A stretch of DNA of 64,000 bases. Source: Adiantum capillus-veneris (Eukaryota > Streptophyta > Polypodiopsida > Polypodiales > Pteridaceae). Positions 29,490-41,700 of the stretch are shown in pieces. The number at the start of each line of letters is the position of its first letter. Position 1 is the first letter of the stretch. The position numbers and the translations under genes were made by a program. The stretch is taken from contig CM043966.1 of the NCBI GenBank assembly GCA_014529385.2, forward strand, positions 87,760,087-87,824,086. The letters run 5' to 3'. The notes beneath the pieces are model-generated. The model was given only the letters and a program-made list of their open reading frames with translations. It did not search any database and was not told the origin of the DNA.

Positions 29490-29981
29490 CGTATGTCACT
29501 CACTGCTCTACGCTTGCTTCGTGGAGGATTCCTCGCTGCGAAGAAGAAGGAGACGCCGCTACGCCGCGCTCAACCGCTTCACCGCCGTTGTGCCTTCGTA
29601 ATGCTCGATCGCCCACACACTCCCTCTCTCTCCCTCTCTCACTCTCTCTCTCTCTCACACACACAAAGAGATGAAGAAGAAGAAGAATGAGATGGAGCAA
29701 GAGCACTCTTCAATTGCACAAATGAGAGAATGAGTGAATTTTAGGTTTAGTTGACTTTTATATGAGCTCGCCCCATTCACACTTGGGCGCCCATGCTTAG
29801 CCAACTAATCCCTTGAATGTTCCAGTTAGAGTGCGCCTCTCATCGACGATCACTCAGACCCTTTTCCTATTGGACCGACAAGCCCGGTACCTGACTCTAC
29901 CAAATAAATAATACAATGTCCGCCGTAGGTTACAACGTCCGTCGTAGGTGATAGGGTGTCCGTGAGCCGTGATGGTTAACA
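29490..29981 (-). repeat. LTR fragment of large Ty3 family
   Basis: It starts TGTTAACCATCACGG at 29981 on the minus strand and matches 26.7-27.07 kb, including TATA-like ATATAAAAG near 29755-29765. The lower boundary is uncertain; WxPK coding sequence follows without a PBS, so this is a truncated or recombined LTR. It interrupts the chromovirus-like gag above it. Confidence 0.65.
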
Positions 29982-30110
29982 ACAAGCTCACCATAGACAA
30001 GCATGTAGTGCAAAATAGAGTTGTGTTTATTCATTCATGAAATTAGCTTTAAGTAGCTCTACAACCTTGCTCCACAACATGTGGGATAATTCCACTCTTC
30101 TATCCTTGAC

Positions 30111-30897
30111 TCACACTTTAGGACAAAGCTCACACTTTACAGGTGCCATCATAGGTAAAAAAAGAGATGTTCTTTCCTCCCTCTTTGAAATTTTTGAGCT
30201 TGGATGACCTCTTCCACACGGCGTAGGATTTCCTATGGCCTCTTCTTTTAGGTGGTTCAAGAACTGCACCATCACTTTCTGAGGAGGATGGAGAAGAGGG
30301 TGACCTCTTTCTTGGATTTTTCTTACCTTGTTCCTCCATGTCTGCACCATCATTTTCTTCAAAAGAGGAAGAGGATGAAGAAGATGGAGAAGAGGGTGAC
30401 CTCTTTCTCGCCTTTTTCTTCTCTTCTTTTCTCTCGTCCCTCTTTGAATTATGGTGTAGAGAAGTGTGCGATGGTCTTCTCCGTTTAGGGAGTGGAGAGC
30501 GTTTTGCCCGCCGTCTTCGTGGAGCCATCTCCGGCTAGGTGGCAGGAGACTCACTTCTTTATCGTTCTTTTAGTGGGGGCTCTACCGTTGAAACTTAAGT
30601 TCACCTTTGGGAAGGAGATGCGTCATCGAGTAGTAGACTTTTGAGCCCTTTGTACGGATCCTCTTCTTCTTCCCTTATCGGAGAGAGGCCTCTTTTGGGA
30701 GTCTCACAAGGAGGCTTCCTAGGTACTCTCTCTTCTTGGTGGGGAGTTTGGAGAATCCCATGAGTACGTTGCTGCCGTTGCACTTCACCTTGGAGGGACG
30801 GATTTCCCATGGCTTGTTGAAGCTTGGTAACAAGGTAATTAACAAGCATAGGGGCATCATTTGTAGCTTGTTCATTAACAAAATCAAAGTGGCTCAA
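30111..30897 (-). pseudogene. gag: Gag N-terminal region of chromovirus-like Ty3 element
   Basis: On the minus strand 30897-30601 is open (FVNEQATNDAPMLVNYLVTKLQQAMGNP pattern), followed by stops and then MAPRRRR with a Ser/Arg/Lys-rich region (30528-30130) and the KLKNFKEGGKNISFFTYDG start of a Gag capsid domain, where it is cut. The copy at 43993-44535 has the same order. It lies just after a PBS and LTR, confirming its place at the element's 5' end. Confidence 0.65.
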
Positions 30898-31185
30898 ATA
30901 TCATTAATTGCAAGGAATAGAAGAGAGGGTCTTTCACCACCAAAAAAACACCTGCTCTTGTCATGCTTCTAATAGCTCAATAGTGGTTAAGCCGTAGGCA
31001 AGCCCCGTAGGACTCCACTATTAAGACCATAGCTCTCGACGGGGATGCCCTGTTATCTGCACGAAGCAGGTGCACTGCAAGGCTGAAAAATCCCTATTCT
31101 ACTTACTCAATTGCAATTAATAATACCAACCATTTATAGTCAGCTTGAGGACCTCTCTTCTTAAGCAAGAAAAGAGAAACCTTGT

Positions 31186-31197
31186 GCTCTAATACCA
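31186..31197 (-). promoter_or_regulatory. Primer binding site, initiator-Met type
   Basis: TGGTATTAGAGC on the minus strand two bases after the LTR end (TTACA at 31199). It differs from the classical plant iMet PBS TGGTATCAGAGC by one base. Confidence 0.8.
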
Positions 31198-31198
31198 A

Positions 31199-32752
31199 TG
31201 TAACATTAAAGGGGGTAGTAACTTATGTGTAGCGAAAATTAACATACACATATTGAGCATTTCATTAAGAATAGATTCCTAATGAGCATAGCAAGAGTGC
31301 TTGGTTGGAGAGAGAGCAGCAAAAGCATAACACCTGGTTAGAACTAGGCATGAAAAATACTTCAAAAAGAGAGAGAAATTAAGCTATTGACAATAGTTGA
31401 GGACTGGATGTATATGGAGCCGGTCCCCCCTCCAAAAGGCTCTGTATTATAGGTTTCCCCCATCAAGGGAGACATTTTACAATATAATACTTTGTGTTCC
31501 CTTAACAACTTGCTGGTGCAATGAAGATGGAAGCTTCAAGCACCAAGCTTACACTTGGAAAACACAACATCAATTCCCTCACAGTCTCATACCCAAGACC
31601 TCACACACCTTCGAAGATGGTCAGAGCTAGCGGGGTATGAGAGTCGATCTAGAGGAAGAAGAAGTATTCTTACGAGAAAGAAGTATTTCTCCTCACATTA
31701 TCACTCTTATTAGCTTAGCTTAGCTTAGTAATTAGCATGGTAGAGGAGATGAGCATGCATTGAAGCTTGGCTCTTGGTTGGAATTGCATCACAAAGCCAA
31801 GAGTTGTTGGTGTAGGCCTCCTTTCTCAAAAACTTGGAGAAGACGATGAGCTTTCCATCAAAGCTTGGAAAAAGAGAGAGAGTTATTTGCTCCACACATG
31901 AGTTGTGTGAGTGTGTGATCATGCCTTTGCAAAATCAGCCCCCTCTCTCTCTTGGTCGACCCCTCTTGCTATTTCCTCTTGCTGGCCCCTCATTGGCTCA
32001 TGCCAAGCTTAGCCAATAGAAAATAAGAGGTCAAATGGAGAGCCTTGTGACAAGTGTCCCTCTTTCCCCTTTAGTGAGAGCTTAAGTAAATCAAATAATT
32101 CATTTAAATTCCCATTGGACCTTTAAGCAAGCCATTGGGCTGCTTAATTCTCATTGGACCCCTTGGGAGACCGTCCAATAGTCTTCTAGGGAACTTATTT
32201 TTCATTGGTTCTTTTATCAAGTGCTTTTACATTAATTACACTAAATTTACTCTAGAATAATTCTCATTGGTCCACCTCTATGGCCATCCAATAGGATTTG
32301 AATGGGAATTGGGGGCAACTGGGCTAGGAATCTGACATGTGTCCACTATGCCCTTTGTGTAAAGGGAGTTTGGGAGTGTGTGTGTATTTCTCTCACTTCT
32401 TCTCTCTCTTCCCCTACCTTTAGGGCTCGCCCCCTCCTTGATAGGGATGTGGGAAGACTTTTGAGTCTTCCCACAAGCATCCAAACTTTTTAAAATTTGC
32501 CAATGGAATTTTTAATTGAAAATTTGAAACCTTAACTTTTGGAAGTATTAATGGGATGAACCTTAGGGTTTTTTTAGAACCATTCATGCACATTGCTCTT
32601 TTGCAGACTGTCCCCCTTTGGATCCCTATTGAGACCGATCTGTTAGCCTTACCAATAATCTAGCTTTTTCTTCCCTGGTACTTCCCCATATTAAATGATC
32701 AGTTTAGCATGAGAAAATCATTTAGGAGAATTAGATATTAGTTATTATGACA
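31199..32752 (-). repeat. 5' LTR of chromovirus-like element, about 1.55 kb
   Basis: Minus strand from TGTCATAATAACTAATATC to TGTTACA. It is homologous to 44904-46538. A TATAATAC-like promoter lies near 31446-31455. Short open frames inside it are not supported as genes. Confidence 0.75.
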
Positions 32753-32757
32753 ACAGT

Positions 32758-32758
<1 letters not shown>

Positions 32759-32808
<50 letters not shown>

Positions 32809-32813
32809 GGGGG
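32759..32813. repeat. (GA)n followed by (G)n
   Basis: About 19 GA units then a run of about 16 G directly beside the LTR start. This is the longest G homopolymer in the window and a likely assembly-sensitive spot. Confidence 0.95.
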
Positions 32814-34351
32814 AGTGCCAAGGTGATGAGAGTTTTGAGAGCAAATAGCTTGATTATCTTCTTGAAAGTTCATCAGTTGTTTGTACAAAGATGTTTAGAG
32901 TATGGTTTTATTTATTGGAGTATTGAAGCTTGATTTTTATGTTGTTCATCTAATTTTGCAATCAAGATTGTTACATGTTGCTAGCTTTACTATATCTTCT
33001 GTGAGACTATTAAAGGCATGCAATGCATGATCCTCTTCTCTAGTTTCCCATGTCTTCTCCTGATTTTGATGTCATATGAATCAATGGTTTTTGTCATATT
33101 TGCTTGCTTTTTTTGCTAATGTGACTCGTGAAAAGATACATAGTTCATTGATGTGATCTGCTCATATTTTGGCAAGTGGTGGTGGTTGTCTTGTAGGTTG
33201 TTGGTTACAAATCACTATGCCCACAAGTAGAATGTATAAATTGGTTATTTTTCAAGTCTTTGATTACATATCATTGTCAATTAAATGAGTATAAGCTTAT
33301 TGTTTTGTAGGTCATTGGTTACAAATGACTATGTCAACAAGTCAAATGTGTAAGGCTGGTGTTTTGCAGTATGGTTTGTTGGATGTTGCACGGTGGTGTG
33401 TTGCATTTATTTTTTTTGCAAGTCACTATGGTTTGTCTCTTAATCAGTGTTTCAAATCATCGTTTTTTGAGTAAAATTTTGTAGGTTTTCAATTAAATGT
33501 TTTCTTACCATTAAATGATGCGCTTTGAATTTTCTTTTGGCTATGCTCCTTGTTTATTGATGTTCTCAAAGTTTAGTTATGCTCATTGGATATGTATTAT
33601 AGTGTTCTTATTTTTCATTTTCTCGGAGTTTTGTTATCCTTGCTATGAAATCAAGTGCTCATTTGTTATCATTGCTATTAAATCAAGTGCTCAAAGATGT
33701 GATTACTATTGCAACATGGTGCATAAGAATATATGCCAAATGCTACTTGGATGTTTATGGTTATGCATACTGAGGTGTTTATGGTTATGTTGCATTTTTT
33801 TGAATGATGTTTTTGTTGCATCATGGAATGTTTTGCTACTTCAAGCTTAGGTATGCTACTCTTATTGCATCATGGTGCAAGCTAGCACACGGAAAGGTTT
33901 TCAAAAAAGCGTGAAACCTTGGGTTTTATTATAAAAATTGCAAAGATTTTGATTTTTTTAATGACTTTTGTCTTTTATTTTATTGATCCCTTTTCTTTCT
34001 CTAGTGCAATTGAGTGTAGTGGAGATATAGTAGTATAGAGGGGAGCTAGTCGGGGCTAGTTAAGATTGTGTGCATGTAAGATTGCAAAAATTTGTGAGTC
34101 GAGCTCAGCCCATATCCTCTTGAGCAAGCTACTCCCTTCATCCTCTTTTCTTTCTGGTGGTTTGAGGTGTTGTATAGGCTAGCCCCCCAATCCTACAAAA
34201 CATTTTCAAAGTACTAGCTTGTGGCAAGCAAGAGAGGGTTGTGGCTATGTCTAGGATGAGCCAAATATGGTGAGGTAGTGCCTTTAATCTATGATTTGAG
34301 AGAGAAAAAGAATTTTTATTGTAAAGCAAATATTTTTGCCTTGAGTCTTTT
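32814..34351. other. Unassigned non-coding stretch with short direct repeats
   Basis: No gene seen. A direct repeat 'ttgtaggttgttggttacaaat..actatg' at about 33195 recurs at about 33308 (period near 115 bp), and 'attaaatcaagtgctca' type repeats occur at 33640-33690. T-rich composition resembles intron or decayed LTR. Confidence 0.45.
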
Positions 34352-34748
34352 TTAATTTCTTTGCTGATCTTGTTGAATGGAGCTATATGGCAAAGGAGAA
34401 CGCAACATGGATAGAGTTGATGGTGGTATCAAGGGAGGAGGATTGTGGAACAAATGTAAGAGGACATGGAAAATTTCTTCTATATAGGTTAGGTACTTTA
34501 GGCTCTCTAGAGGTGCACATATACACAAAGATTTTGAATCTTTGCAAATGAACGGAAGAATTAAATTCGAAGTCTTACAAGACGTCACCTTGGAGTAGGT
34601 TGTGTGAATAGCTACCATTAGGACACCCTTTCTTGCATCATAGAGTGGAAGGATGGTCTCTTGCCTTACCCTTCTTTCCATCTTGATGTATCCTCCTCTA
34701 AATTTCTTCCAATTCATGAGATGCCCAAGCGCACGTGAGTGCGCACAC

Positions 34749-34750
<2 letters not shown>
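34352..34750 (-). CDS. Unrecognised 132-codon ORF
   Basis: Minus strand, no motif I recognise. Composition is protein-like in the middle (RQETILPLYDARKGVLMVAIH) but it begins beside a CT tract and has no visible neighbours of its own. It may be a fragment of an old element or chance. Confidence 0.2.

Positions 34751-34752
<2 letters not shown>

Positions 34753-34799
<47 letters not shown>
34753..34799. repeat. (CT)n microsatellite
   Basis: About 23 CT units. A second CT-rich tract lies at 34925-34962. Confidence 0.95.
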
Positions 34800-34800
<1 letters not shown>

Positions 34801-34962
34801 ACTCCTCTTCTTCTTTGAAGACATATCTTTGAATTCTCTTAGGATTGTTCCTATGATGTTAAAAGTTTCTCTTCTCTTCTCTTCTTCTTCTTCTTTTTCT
34901 TCTCCTCGTCCTCCTCCTCCTCCCTTTCTCTCTCTCTCTCTCTCTCTCTCCCTCTCTCTCTA

Positions 34963-35415
34963 GCTCCTCCTCTATTGTATGATGCAATCTATCTCTATGT
35001 ATGAGTGCTTACTAGTTGCTCAAGAGTTCAAGCAAAGAGAGAAGGCAATCACGTTCTCGCTAACTCCTCTTCCATTGTATGATGCAGTCTGTGTCTATGT
35101 ATAAGTGCTCAGTGCTTTCTCAAGAGTTCAGGCAAAGAGATGTAATCACGTTCTTGATTTCCTATGAGGTACTATTTCTAGTTTGTCAAAATGCAAAGGT
35201 GATGTTAGTCATTGTTTAGGCACTCACAAAGGAAATCTCTCCTATTGTACAAAATTTGGAAATTTGTTTAGTAAAATGTGGTGAAAGCTCACAAAAATGT
35301 TTAATGAAGACTCTATGATCCGAGTGGTCACATTTCTTGAACAATTATTTTCCATCGGACTTTTGTGTAGTCTTGTTTGATGAAAGCGAAGGTCATTCTT
35401 GATCAAATCCTAAGT
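34963..35415. other. Unassigned stretch with a duplicated segment
   Basis: No gene. 'ctcctctattgtatgatgcaatct..tatgtatgagtgct' near 34967 recurs near 35064 with changes. Confidence 0.4.
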
Positions 35416-35644
35416 TGTTACCATATACATGTGGTAGTGATGTGTGTGAACACACTTAGGACCGCTGTGGCATTTTTTCCCTCTTTAGGAGGGTTTTCCC
35501 CCCGTGCATTACATATATGCCCATTCATTCTAGGGCTGTCCATCTTTCCATTGCACACTAAGTAATATAATCTCAGTTGTATGCCTCGAGCTTCCTTCGT
35601 CTTCTCCAAGTTGTGTGCGTTTCTCTGCAACCCTAATTCGAACA
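35416..35644 (+). repeat. Copia 5' LTR, about 229 bp
   Basis: It runs from TGTTACCATATA to CGAACA and matches the minus-strand LTR at 50264-50480. The following PBS is eroded (tcgatattaaagcagg, against TGGTAGCAGAGCAGG in the other copy). TATA-like ACATATATGCCC occurs near 35509. Confidence 0.8.
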
Positions 35645-36005
35645 ATCGATATTAAAGCAGGTTGCGTCCTCCCGGGCTTAGTCGCCAATAGCTCCACCAC
35701 ATGTCTACTCACTTTCTCCGATTTCAGTGAGCTTTGACGAGTGTTCACAAGTTGAAAAAAATTTAGGGAGAGCTCATAGAGTGAGTTCGCTCAAATTTCT
35801 GAGTTGGGCTCATTTCGGCCTCCGTTTCCACTACAGGCAGTACTGCACGGGCTATTTTGTAATTTTGTGCAAATCTTTTGTCAGTGTTGTTTTTTGCATA
35901 ACGGGCCCCTTACAGTCTTCTACGGTTTGTGCTATATAGCACGTGTTGTTCTCACTTCATTTCTCCTCTTTTTGGGTAGTTTTCGCATCAGGTGCAGTAT
36001 TTACC

Positions 36006-36765
36006 ATGGCTAACAACAACACATATGTGTTCAAGATGTTTGCTACTGAGGACAGATTGGATGGGGACAATTACCCTATGTGGGCTTACATGATGCAACA
36101 TGTTCTTGTGTCAAAGGGCGTCTAGAATATTGTGCAGGGCATTGACGTATGTCCTGGTTCTGAGGATGTAGATGATGTTGAGGATGTTGCAGGTCTTGCT
36201 GCAAGGATTGCTATTGTTAGAGTTGTTTTGCCTACGGTAGAACAAGCTCGTTGGGATGTAAAGGATTCACAGGCTCATGGATTGATTGTGTTGTTTGTGA
36301 AGCGCACCATTACTCCTCACATTCTTTCAACAAAATTTACAAAATAGGCTTGGGATATGCTGACTGGTCTTTATGCAAGTCGTAATGAGGCAAAAATGCG
36401 TAGAGCTGGAGTCGAAGATTATGCATGAGGAAGATGATATGGACACTTTTCTTACTGGTGTTAAGGATATCAATGAGCAACTTATTTTTTCAGGTGAAGT
36501 CACTTCAGACAATTCCCTTATGCAGACTATTCTTGATGCCTTACTAGATTCTTACCAGACTTTTGCTAGTAGTTGGAGCCTTATGACCCAACGAAATCCT
36601 GACATTGTCAAGTTTGATGCATTATGCACATTGCTGTTGCGAGAGACTTTGGTGATGAAATTGTTGCATCTGGCCTTTTATGCTGTGGGTTGTATAAGCT
36701 CACTTTGTATGACAAGTGTGGACAAAATTTTGCAAATGCAATTGCAGATTCAAGGGCTGTTTTAG
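36006..36765 (+). pseudogene. gag: Copia Gag (broken)
   Basis: It begins MANNNTYVFKMFATEDRLDGDNYPMWAYMMQHVL, the standard copia Gag start (LDGDNYPMW). A TAG at about 36123 and a second stop near 36346 interrupt it, then a further frame carries the GVKDINEQLIFSGE segment. The zinc knuckle and protease are missing. A homologous Gag in the opposite orientation lies at 49.57-50.04 kb. Confidence 0.8.
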
Positions 36766-36769
36766 ATGC

Positions 36770-37090
36770 AAAACTATGAAATGTACGTTTTGGGCATGTG
36801 AATTTTGCCAGTTTGTTGCATTTGTAGAAATTTGATATGGTTGCTTCTTTGCCGCCTCTTGAAGCACCTCTCAAACATGTTTGTGAAGGCTGTATTTTGG
36901 GTAAAATGCAGCGTTCCAAGTTTCAAAAGGATGGTTCAATTAGGGCCACATACAGGTTGCAGCTTGTGCATAGTGATGTTTATGGGCCTATGCAAACTCC
37001 GTCCTTGGGAAATTACCTTTACTTCGTGACTTTCATTGATGATTACTCCAGGCATGCATCGGTATTTCCACTTAAAGCAAAGCCATGAAG
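36770..37090 (+). pseudogene. Copia Gag-pre-integrase and start of integrase
   Basis: Plus-strand translation shows the pre-integrase pattern (RFGHVNFASLL, CEGCILGKMQRSKF), then the IN core start LVHSDVYGPM and FVTFIDDYSR, with the first catalytic Asp present. It breaks at about 37090, where antisense Ty3 RNase H begins. Confidence 0.8.
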
Positions 37091-37091
37091 T

Positions 37092-38395
37092 TCTTGAGTC
37101 TTTGTGATCCATTCGTAAGATGAATGGAGTCCCCAAGATATTGTGTTTCCACGTGTTTAGGGCATATAGAATATCTAGTAGCTCTTTTTCATATTTGCCC
37201 AATACTCACTTATCGAAGTTGAGTTTTTGACTCTCATATGCTATGGCATGCCCTTCCTAAAGAAAAATAGCTCCAAGGCAATTACAACAAGCATCACATT
37301 GGACCTCAAATGGCTTTGAGAGATCTAGTAGTGTGAGCACACGTTGAGAGATAAGATTCTCCTTAAGCTTCTTCAAAAGCTTCTTGCACTTTTGCACTTC
37401 ATGAATACTTAACGTTCTTTTTTTGTTAAGTCATGTAATGGGCTTGCTATTAGCGAGATTTTTTTAAAAAATGAAGCATCTATAGTGTGCACACATACCT
37501 ATGGAGCTTCATACCTCCTGTAGTTTACTTGGATTTTCGCCATCCTTTTATTATCTCTAACTTTGTTGGATCCATACGGGTGCCATCTTTAGAGATAAAA
37601 TGACCTAAATATTGAATCTCTTGTACAAAAAAATTCACTTTTCTTTTGATTAATGAAAAGCTTATTCTCTGTCACAACTTGAAAGATTACCTTGAGGTGT
37701 CGCTTGTAGTCCTCAAGAGAATTTGAATGGCCTTGAGACTTTTGTCCATCATGAGTTTGAATGCGTCTGGAGCATGTGTCAAGCCAAAACTTGTAAAGTA
37801 TAAAATAGATCTTCTACCCGCGGCATGGAAAATCTATTTTTGATGGTGATCTTATTTAGTGCTCTATAGTTGACACACATGTGATATGTGTCGTCTTCCT
37901 TCTGCACTAAAAGAAATGGTGAACAAAATGGGGAGGAGCTACACCTCACCATCCCTTTTTCAACCAATTCATTCACTTGCCTCATGATCTCCTCTTTTTG
38001 AGCTTGTGAAACTCGATAAGGAGGCTTGTTAGGCAGTGAGCTTCCTGGTAGGAGCTCAATTGCATGGTCATCATCCCTCATTTTAGAGGTAGCTCACTAG
38101 GGATTTCATCAATGAAAACATCTTGGGATCCATTTAGGAAATTAGACAACTGTAATTCCTCTTGATTCCCTTTATTGCAAGGATATGGTGTTTCCCAACT
38201 GGTTAGCTTCTATGTACATGCTCTTTTCCTTATAGGTGAAGTAGATTCTCCTTTCAAGAGACTTCATGTTGGAAGCCATGCGGTTAAACCATGGTGCCCC
38301 AACGATAACATTCTCATGTTTGAGAGGGGAGATGGAGAAATCCTTTTTGTCCACATAGCTTTGGACATGAAGCCTCAATTTTCCACAATGTGTGG
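37092..38395 (-). pseudogene. pol: Chromovirus-like PR-RT-RNase H fragment
   Basis: Minus strand: protease part (38378-38172, NVIVGAPWFNRM), RT start (38081-37779, MVRCSSSPFCSPFLLVQKEDDTYHMCVNYRALN), then FGLTHAPDAF directly after VEDLFY.. . The intervening palm segment is deleted and the YMDD region is not found. RNase H pieces follow (FEVQCDACCNCLGA and GKYEKELLDILYAL, 37300-37095). Several stops. It is sandwiched between plus-strand copia and plus-strand integrase. Confidence 0.75.
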
Positions 38396-38396
38396 G

Positions 38397-39363
38397 GGAA
38401 AAACATCGTAATGGCTGTAGATTACAAGACTAATCGGGTAGAGGCTCAAAGTGTGGCAAGGGTAAATTGAAAAACAGTGAGCAGGTTTGTCTACACTAAT
38501 ATTTATTGTAGATTTGGCACACCTCTAGAGATTGTTTTTGATAATGGTGAAGGGTTCAAGAAGGGTTTACTCACAGAAATTTGTGAAGAGCTTCATATTC
38601 TACATCGTCATAGCACACCCTACTACCCACAATCAAATGGTTTGGTAAAAAAATCTAATGGTGTCATTGCAGGCATGATCAGAAAGATGGTGAAAAACAA
38701 GACAAAGTTGTGGGATGAATTCTTGGATGGAGCATTGTGGGAATATCGAACCACGTATAGGGAGGCCACGGAGTTCACACCATTTCACTTGGTCTATGGT
38801 CAAGAGATTTGCAACCTATCGAGCTCAACATTCCAACAATGCGGCTTCATGGCAGAGGTGCACAAGATGATCAAGAGGTATGGATGGATCGACTTCTTAC
38901 ATTAGTGGAGCTTGAGTGGAAAAGAGAAGCAGCCTATGATTGCTACAAGAGGAAAGCTACACAAGCGAAGGAGAAGCTTGACAAGAAACTCAAGGATAAA
39001 GGCATCAAGGAAGGAGATCTTGTGCTAAGGTATGACAATCGATTTGATAATTGTTTTGATGCCAAGTTTGAAACTAGATGGCAAGGGGCATACATAGTCA
39101 AGAAGGCTTTCAATTCAAGTTACTATCAGCTTATGGCCTTGAATGGTAAAGAGCACTCCACGAAGATAAACGAGTATCACCTGAAGCCCTATTTGAGTCG
39201 CCTTCTACCAAAGGATCTACCAAAGAATTTTCAAAGAGCGACTATCTCATGTAAGTTTTGTTGCATGGACCATGAGTGTAACTCAAGCAAAAATGCCAAG
39301 GGGCCAAACAATGAAACTTGTCAAGGACTCAGAAGCACTCTCTTTGGAAAAGATGCTTTATGA
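38397..39363 (+). pseudogene. pol: Ty3 integrase C-terminal half (autonomous partner of gag-only element)
   Basis: Plus strand: MAVDYKTNRVEA, then FGTPLEIVFDNGEGF (second catalytic Asp) and YYPQSNGLVKKSNG, where the catalytic Glu is replaced by Lys (codon 38648-38650). After a frameshift near 38830 the C-terminal domain continues (KATQAKEKLDKKLKDKGIKEGDLVLR, then WQGAYIVKKAF and EYHLKPYLS). The 3' end shares GGTACATGAATGTAC and the PPT/LTR junction with the gag-only element at 15.97-16.01 kb. Confidence 0.8.
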
Positions 39364-39386
39364 TGGTACATGAATGTACTATCATC

Positions 39387-39720
39387 TTGGGGGAGGGCTA
39401 ATGATAGCTATTTTTTGGCTCTCCATAATTGACATAGTGAGCTACCTCACCCTACCAAAATCACCCAAAGAATGTGGCTATCTTCACCCTTTCACTCTAC
39501 CTAGGCGTGTGTGAGTTACAGAACTTTTCCTATATCTCTTTAAAAACCCTCACTTGGGGGAGGGCTAATGATAGCCATTTTCCGGCTCTCCGTAATTGCC
39601 ATAATGAGCTACCTCACCCTACCAAAATCACCCAAACAATGTGGCTATCTTCACCCTTTCACTCTACATAGGCGTGTGTGAGTTACGACACTTTTTCTAT
39701 ATCTCTATAAAAACCCTCAC
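39387..39720 (+). repeat. 167-bp tandem duplication of PPT plus LTR start
   Basis: CTTGGGGGAGGGCTAATGATAGC occurs at about 39386 and again at about 39553, with LTR starts at 39402 and 39569. The 165 bp after each are highly similar. One unit therefore carries a PPT inside the LTR region. Confidence 0.85.
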
Positions 39721-40852
39721 TTAGCTAGTGACTAGGCTACTTGAGCCAAAAAGATAAAATAAAATAAAAACTTTAAATATATTATGGTCCATTTGTGTGT
39801 AAATATTTCATGGTATATAGGGCCTAAATATAAGGAGCTTTCATAATTATTCTAGTATTTATTTAAATATTTCTACTTAGGTGTGCATTATTTGCCTATG
39901 TATACTATGTACATTGACTCACCATTACCACAATTTTTCTTACCATTTTGCATACTCTTTATTCCATATATATATTTTCATGCAAACTTCTCTTATTTTT
40001 GGTGTGAATTCACTCCAAGGAAAAACCTCAAAAATACCTTGCACCATCAATCATTGCCTTTCACTAAATTCTTATTTTCTACAGGTACTTTTTCTTACCT
40101 CCTATAAATAAATATACATCAGTAAAAACAAATGAGGGCCCTCCTCATTTGATTCCCTATTTATCATATATTTATTTTATATATATATAGTCCACACTAT
40201 TCTAGATCCCATAAATTGTTTATATATACTAGCCTTTTTTTCCCCATCATATCCATATATTGTATTTATGAAAAATCCACAACCATGCATATTTTCAAAC
40301 TCCCAGAATCAGGTTATGCTCTTATGCAAGGAGGGGCTCACCTTTGGATCCATATGCAAATTCAACAAAAGGGGGGCCACTAAAGACGTTTTTGTGAAGA
40401 AAAATGGGTATTTTGGTGGGATTTTTTATATCCATCTCCACTTCAAATTTGAAGCGGTGGTTGGGTGACAAAATGTGGAGCAAGAGTTGAATAATAATCT
40501 TAAAAATTTTGATAATTTTTGGAGCTACCACCGGTGAGGTATGATTTTTTGAGTGGACCCCAATCTGCCCACTTTTCTCACAAGTAGCCCATTGTCTTCT
40601 CTCACCTCTTTCCTACTTCCACACACAATCACACACTCATTCCTCTCCATCCCTCACTCAAACCTATAACTTTCATGGCTTCTTTCATCTTCTTCACCAT
40701 TCCCATCTCTCCCTTACTCCATAGCTCAAAATTATCATCTCTACAGATATATAGCTCAATTTCTCTCTCTAGATATTCCCATCTCTCCCTTACTCCATAG
40801 CTCAAAATTATCATCTCTACAGATATATAGCTCAAGCCTACATGTACGTAGT

Positions 40853-40854
<2 letters not shown>

Positions 40855-40919
<65 letters not shown>
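40855..40919. repeat. (CT)n microsatellite in LTR U3
   Basis: About 32 CT units. Just upstream, 'attcccatctctcccttactccatagctcaaaattatcatctctacagatatatagctca' is duplicated (about 40701 and 40775). Confidence 0.9.
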
Positions 40920-40923
<4 letters not shown>

Positions 40924-41646
40924 CTTCCTAAAAACTCTACTTTCACCTTATCTACCATCAATAATGCTCTCTTTTGAGCCCACATCCATGACTCAAGCAG
41001 ACAAAGAAGGTCCGCAATGTTTTGATTTAAGAAAAAAATCATAATCCTAATTTGTTAGCTTTGTAAATTAGGATTTCCAATAATCTTAATGAGAGGTCTC
41101 CAACCTATAAATAGGTCCCTCTCCTTCTTGTAAATAGGGCCCAAATCTCACATAGCACCCCAATACTCTTTGTGTGAGGAGAGACTTAGGTGTAGCAACC
41201 ACTTTGTGAGCTTCATTTTTGGTGTGAGAGAAGATTTCAAGCTACACATTGCAAGTGAGAGAGCGTGAGTTCAAAATCTCAAAACCACTATTGTATATAT
41301 TCCTCTATCATCAATAAATTGAGGTTTGGTGTATCAAAGGCGTGAATCGATGTTCAAATCTTCGTCCTTTCACTTGTGCAATACTGTTTGGTGAATTCAA
41401 GGTGACTTGTGTATTTTAAGTTTCTAGTTTGAAAAAGCGTTTTAGTGTATTTTCATTACCAATTTTGTGTCCATTGTAAGAGGGTATTGTGGTGAGACGT
41501 CTCCCACACCCTAACACAGTGTTTGTGTGTGTTGGCAATGTTTAGCATTCACTAAGCATTGAGTTAGCTTTGTACAAGCTCTACGATAGCATCATAACAA
41601 ATCATCTCCATTTGCAAGTCACAAACAAGGTATTACACAAGTTCTA

Positions 41647-41648
<2 letters not shown>

Positions 41649-41698
<50 letters not shown>
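41649..41698. repeat. (CT)n microsatellite in LTR U5
   Basis: About 24 CT units downstream of the TATA box, like the tracts at 13.2 and 18.4 kb. Confidence 0.95.

Positions 41699-41700
<2 letters not shown>

Noticed and set aside
29445-29981. Solo LTR with target duplication at 29.98 kb
   Set aside because: Flanking five-base words (CTTGT and CCTGA on the minus strand) do not match, and the lower boundary is unclear.
33515-33850. 111-codon plus-strand frame rich in Phe, Cys and Leu
   Set aside because: Composition follows the T-rich DNA, repeats are short-period, and no homologue or context supports it.
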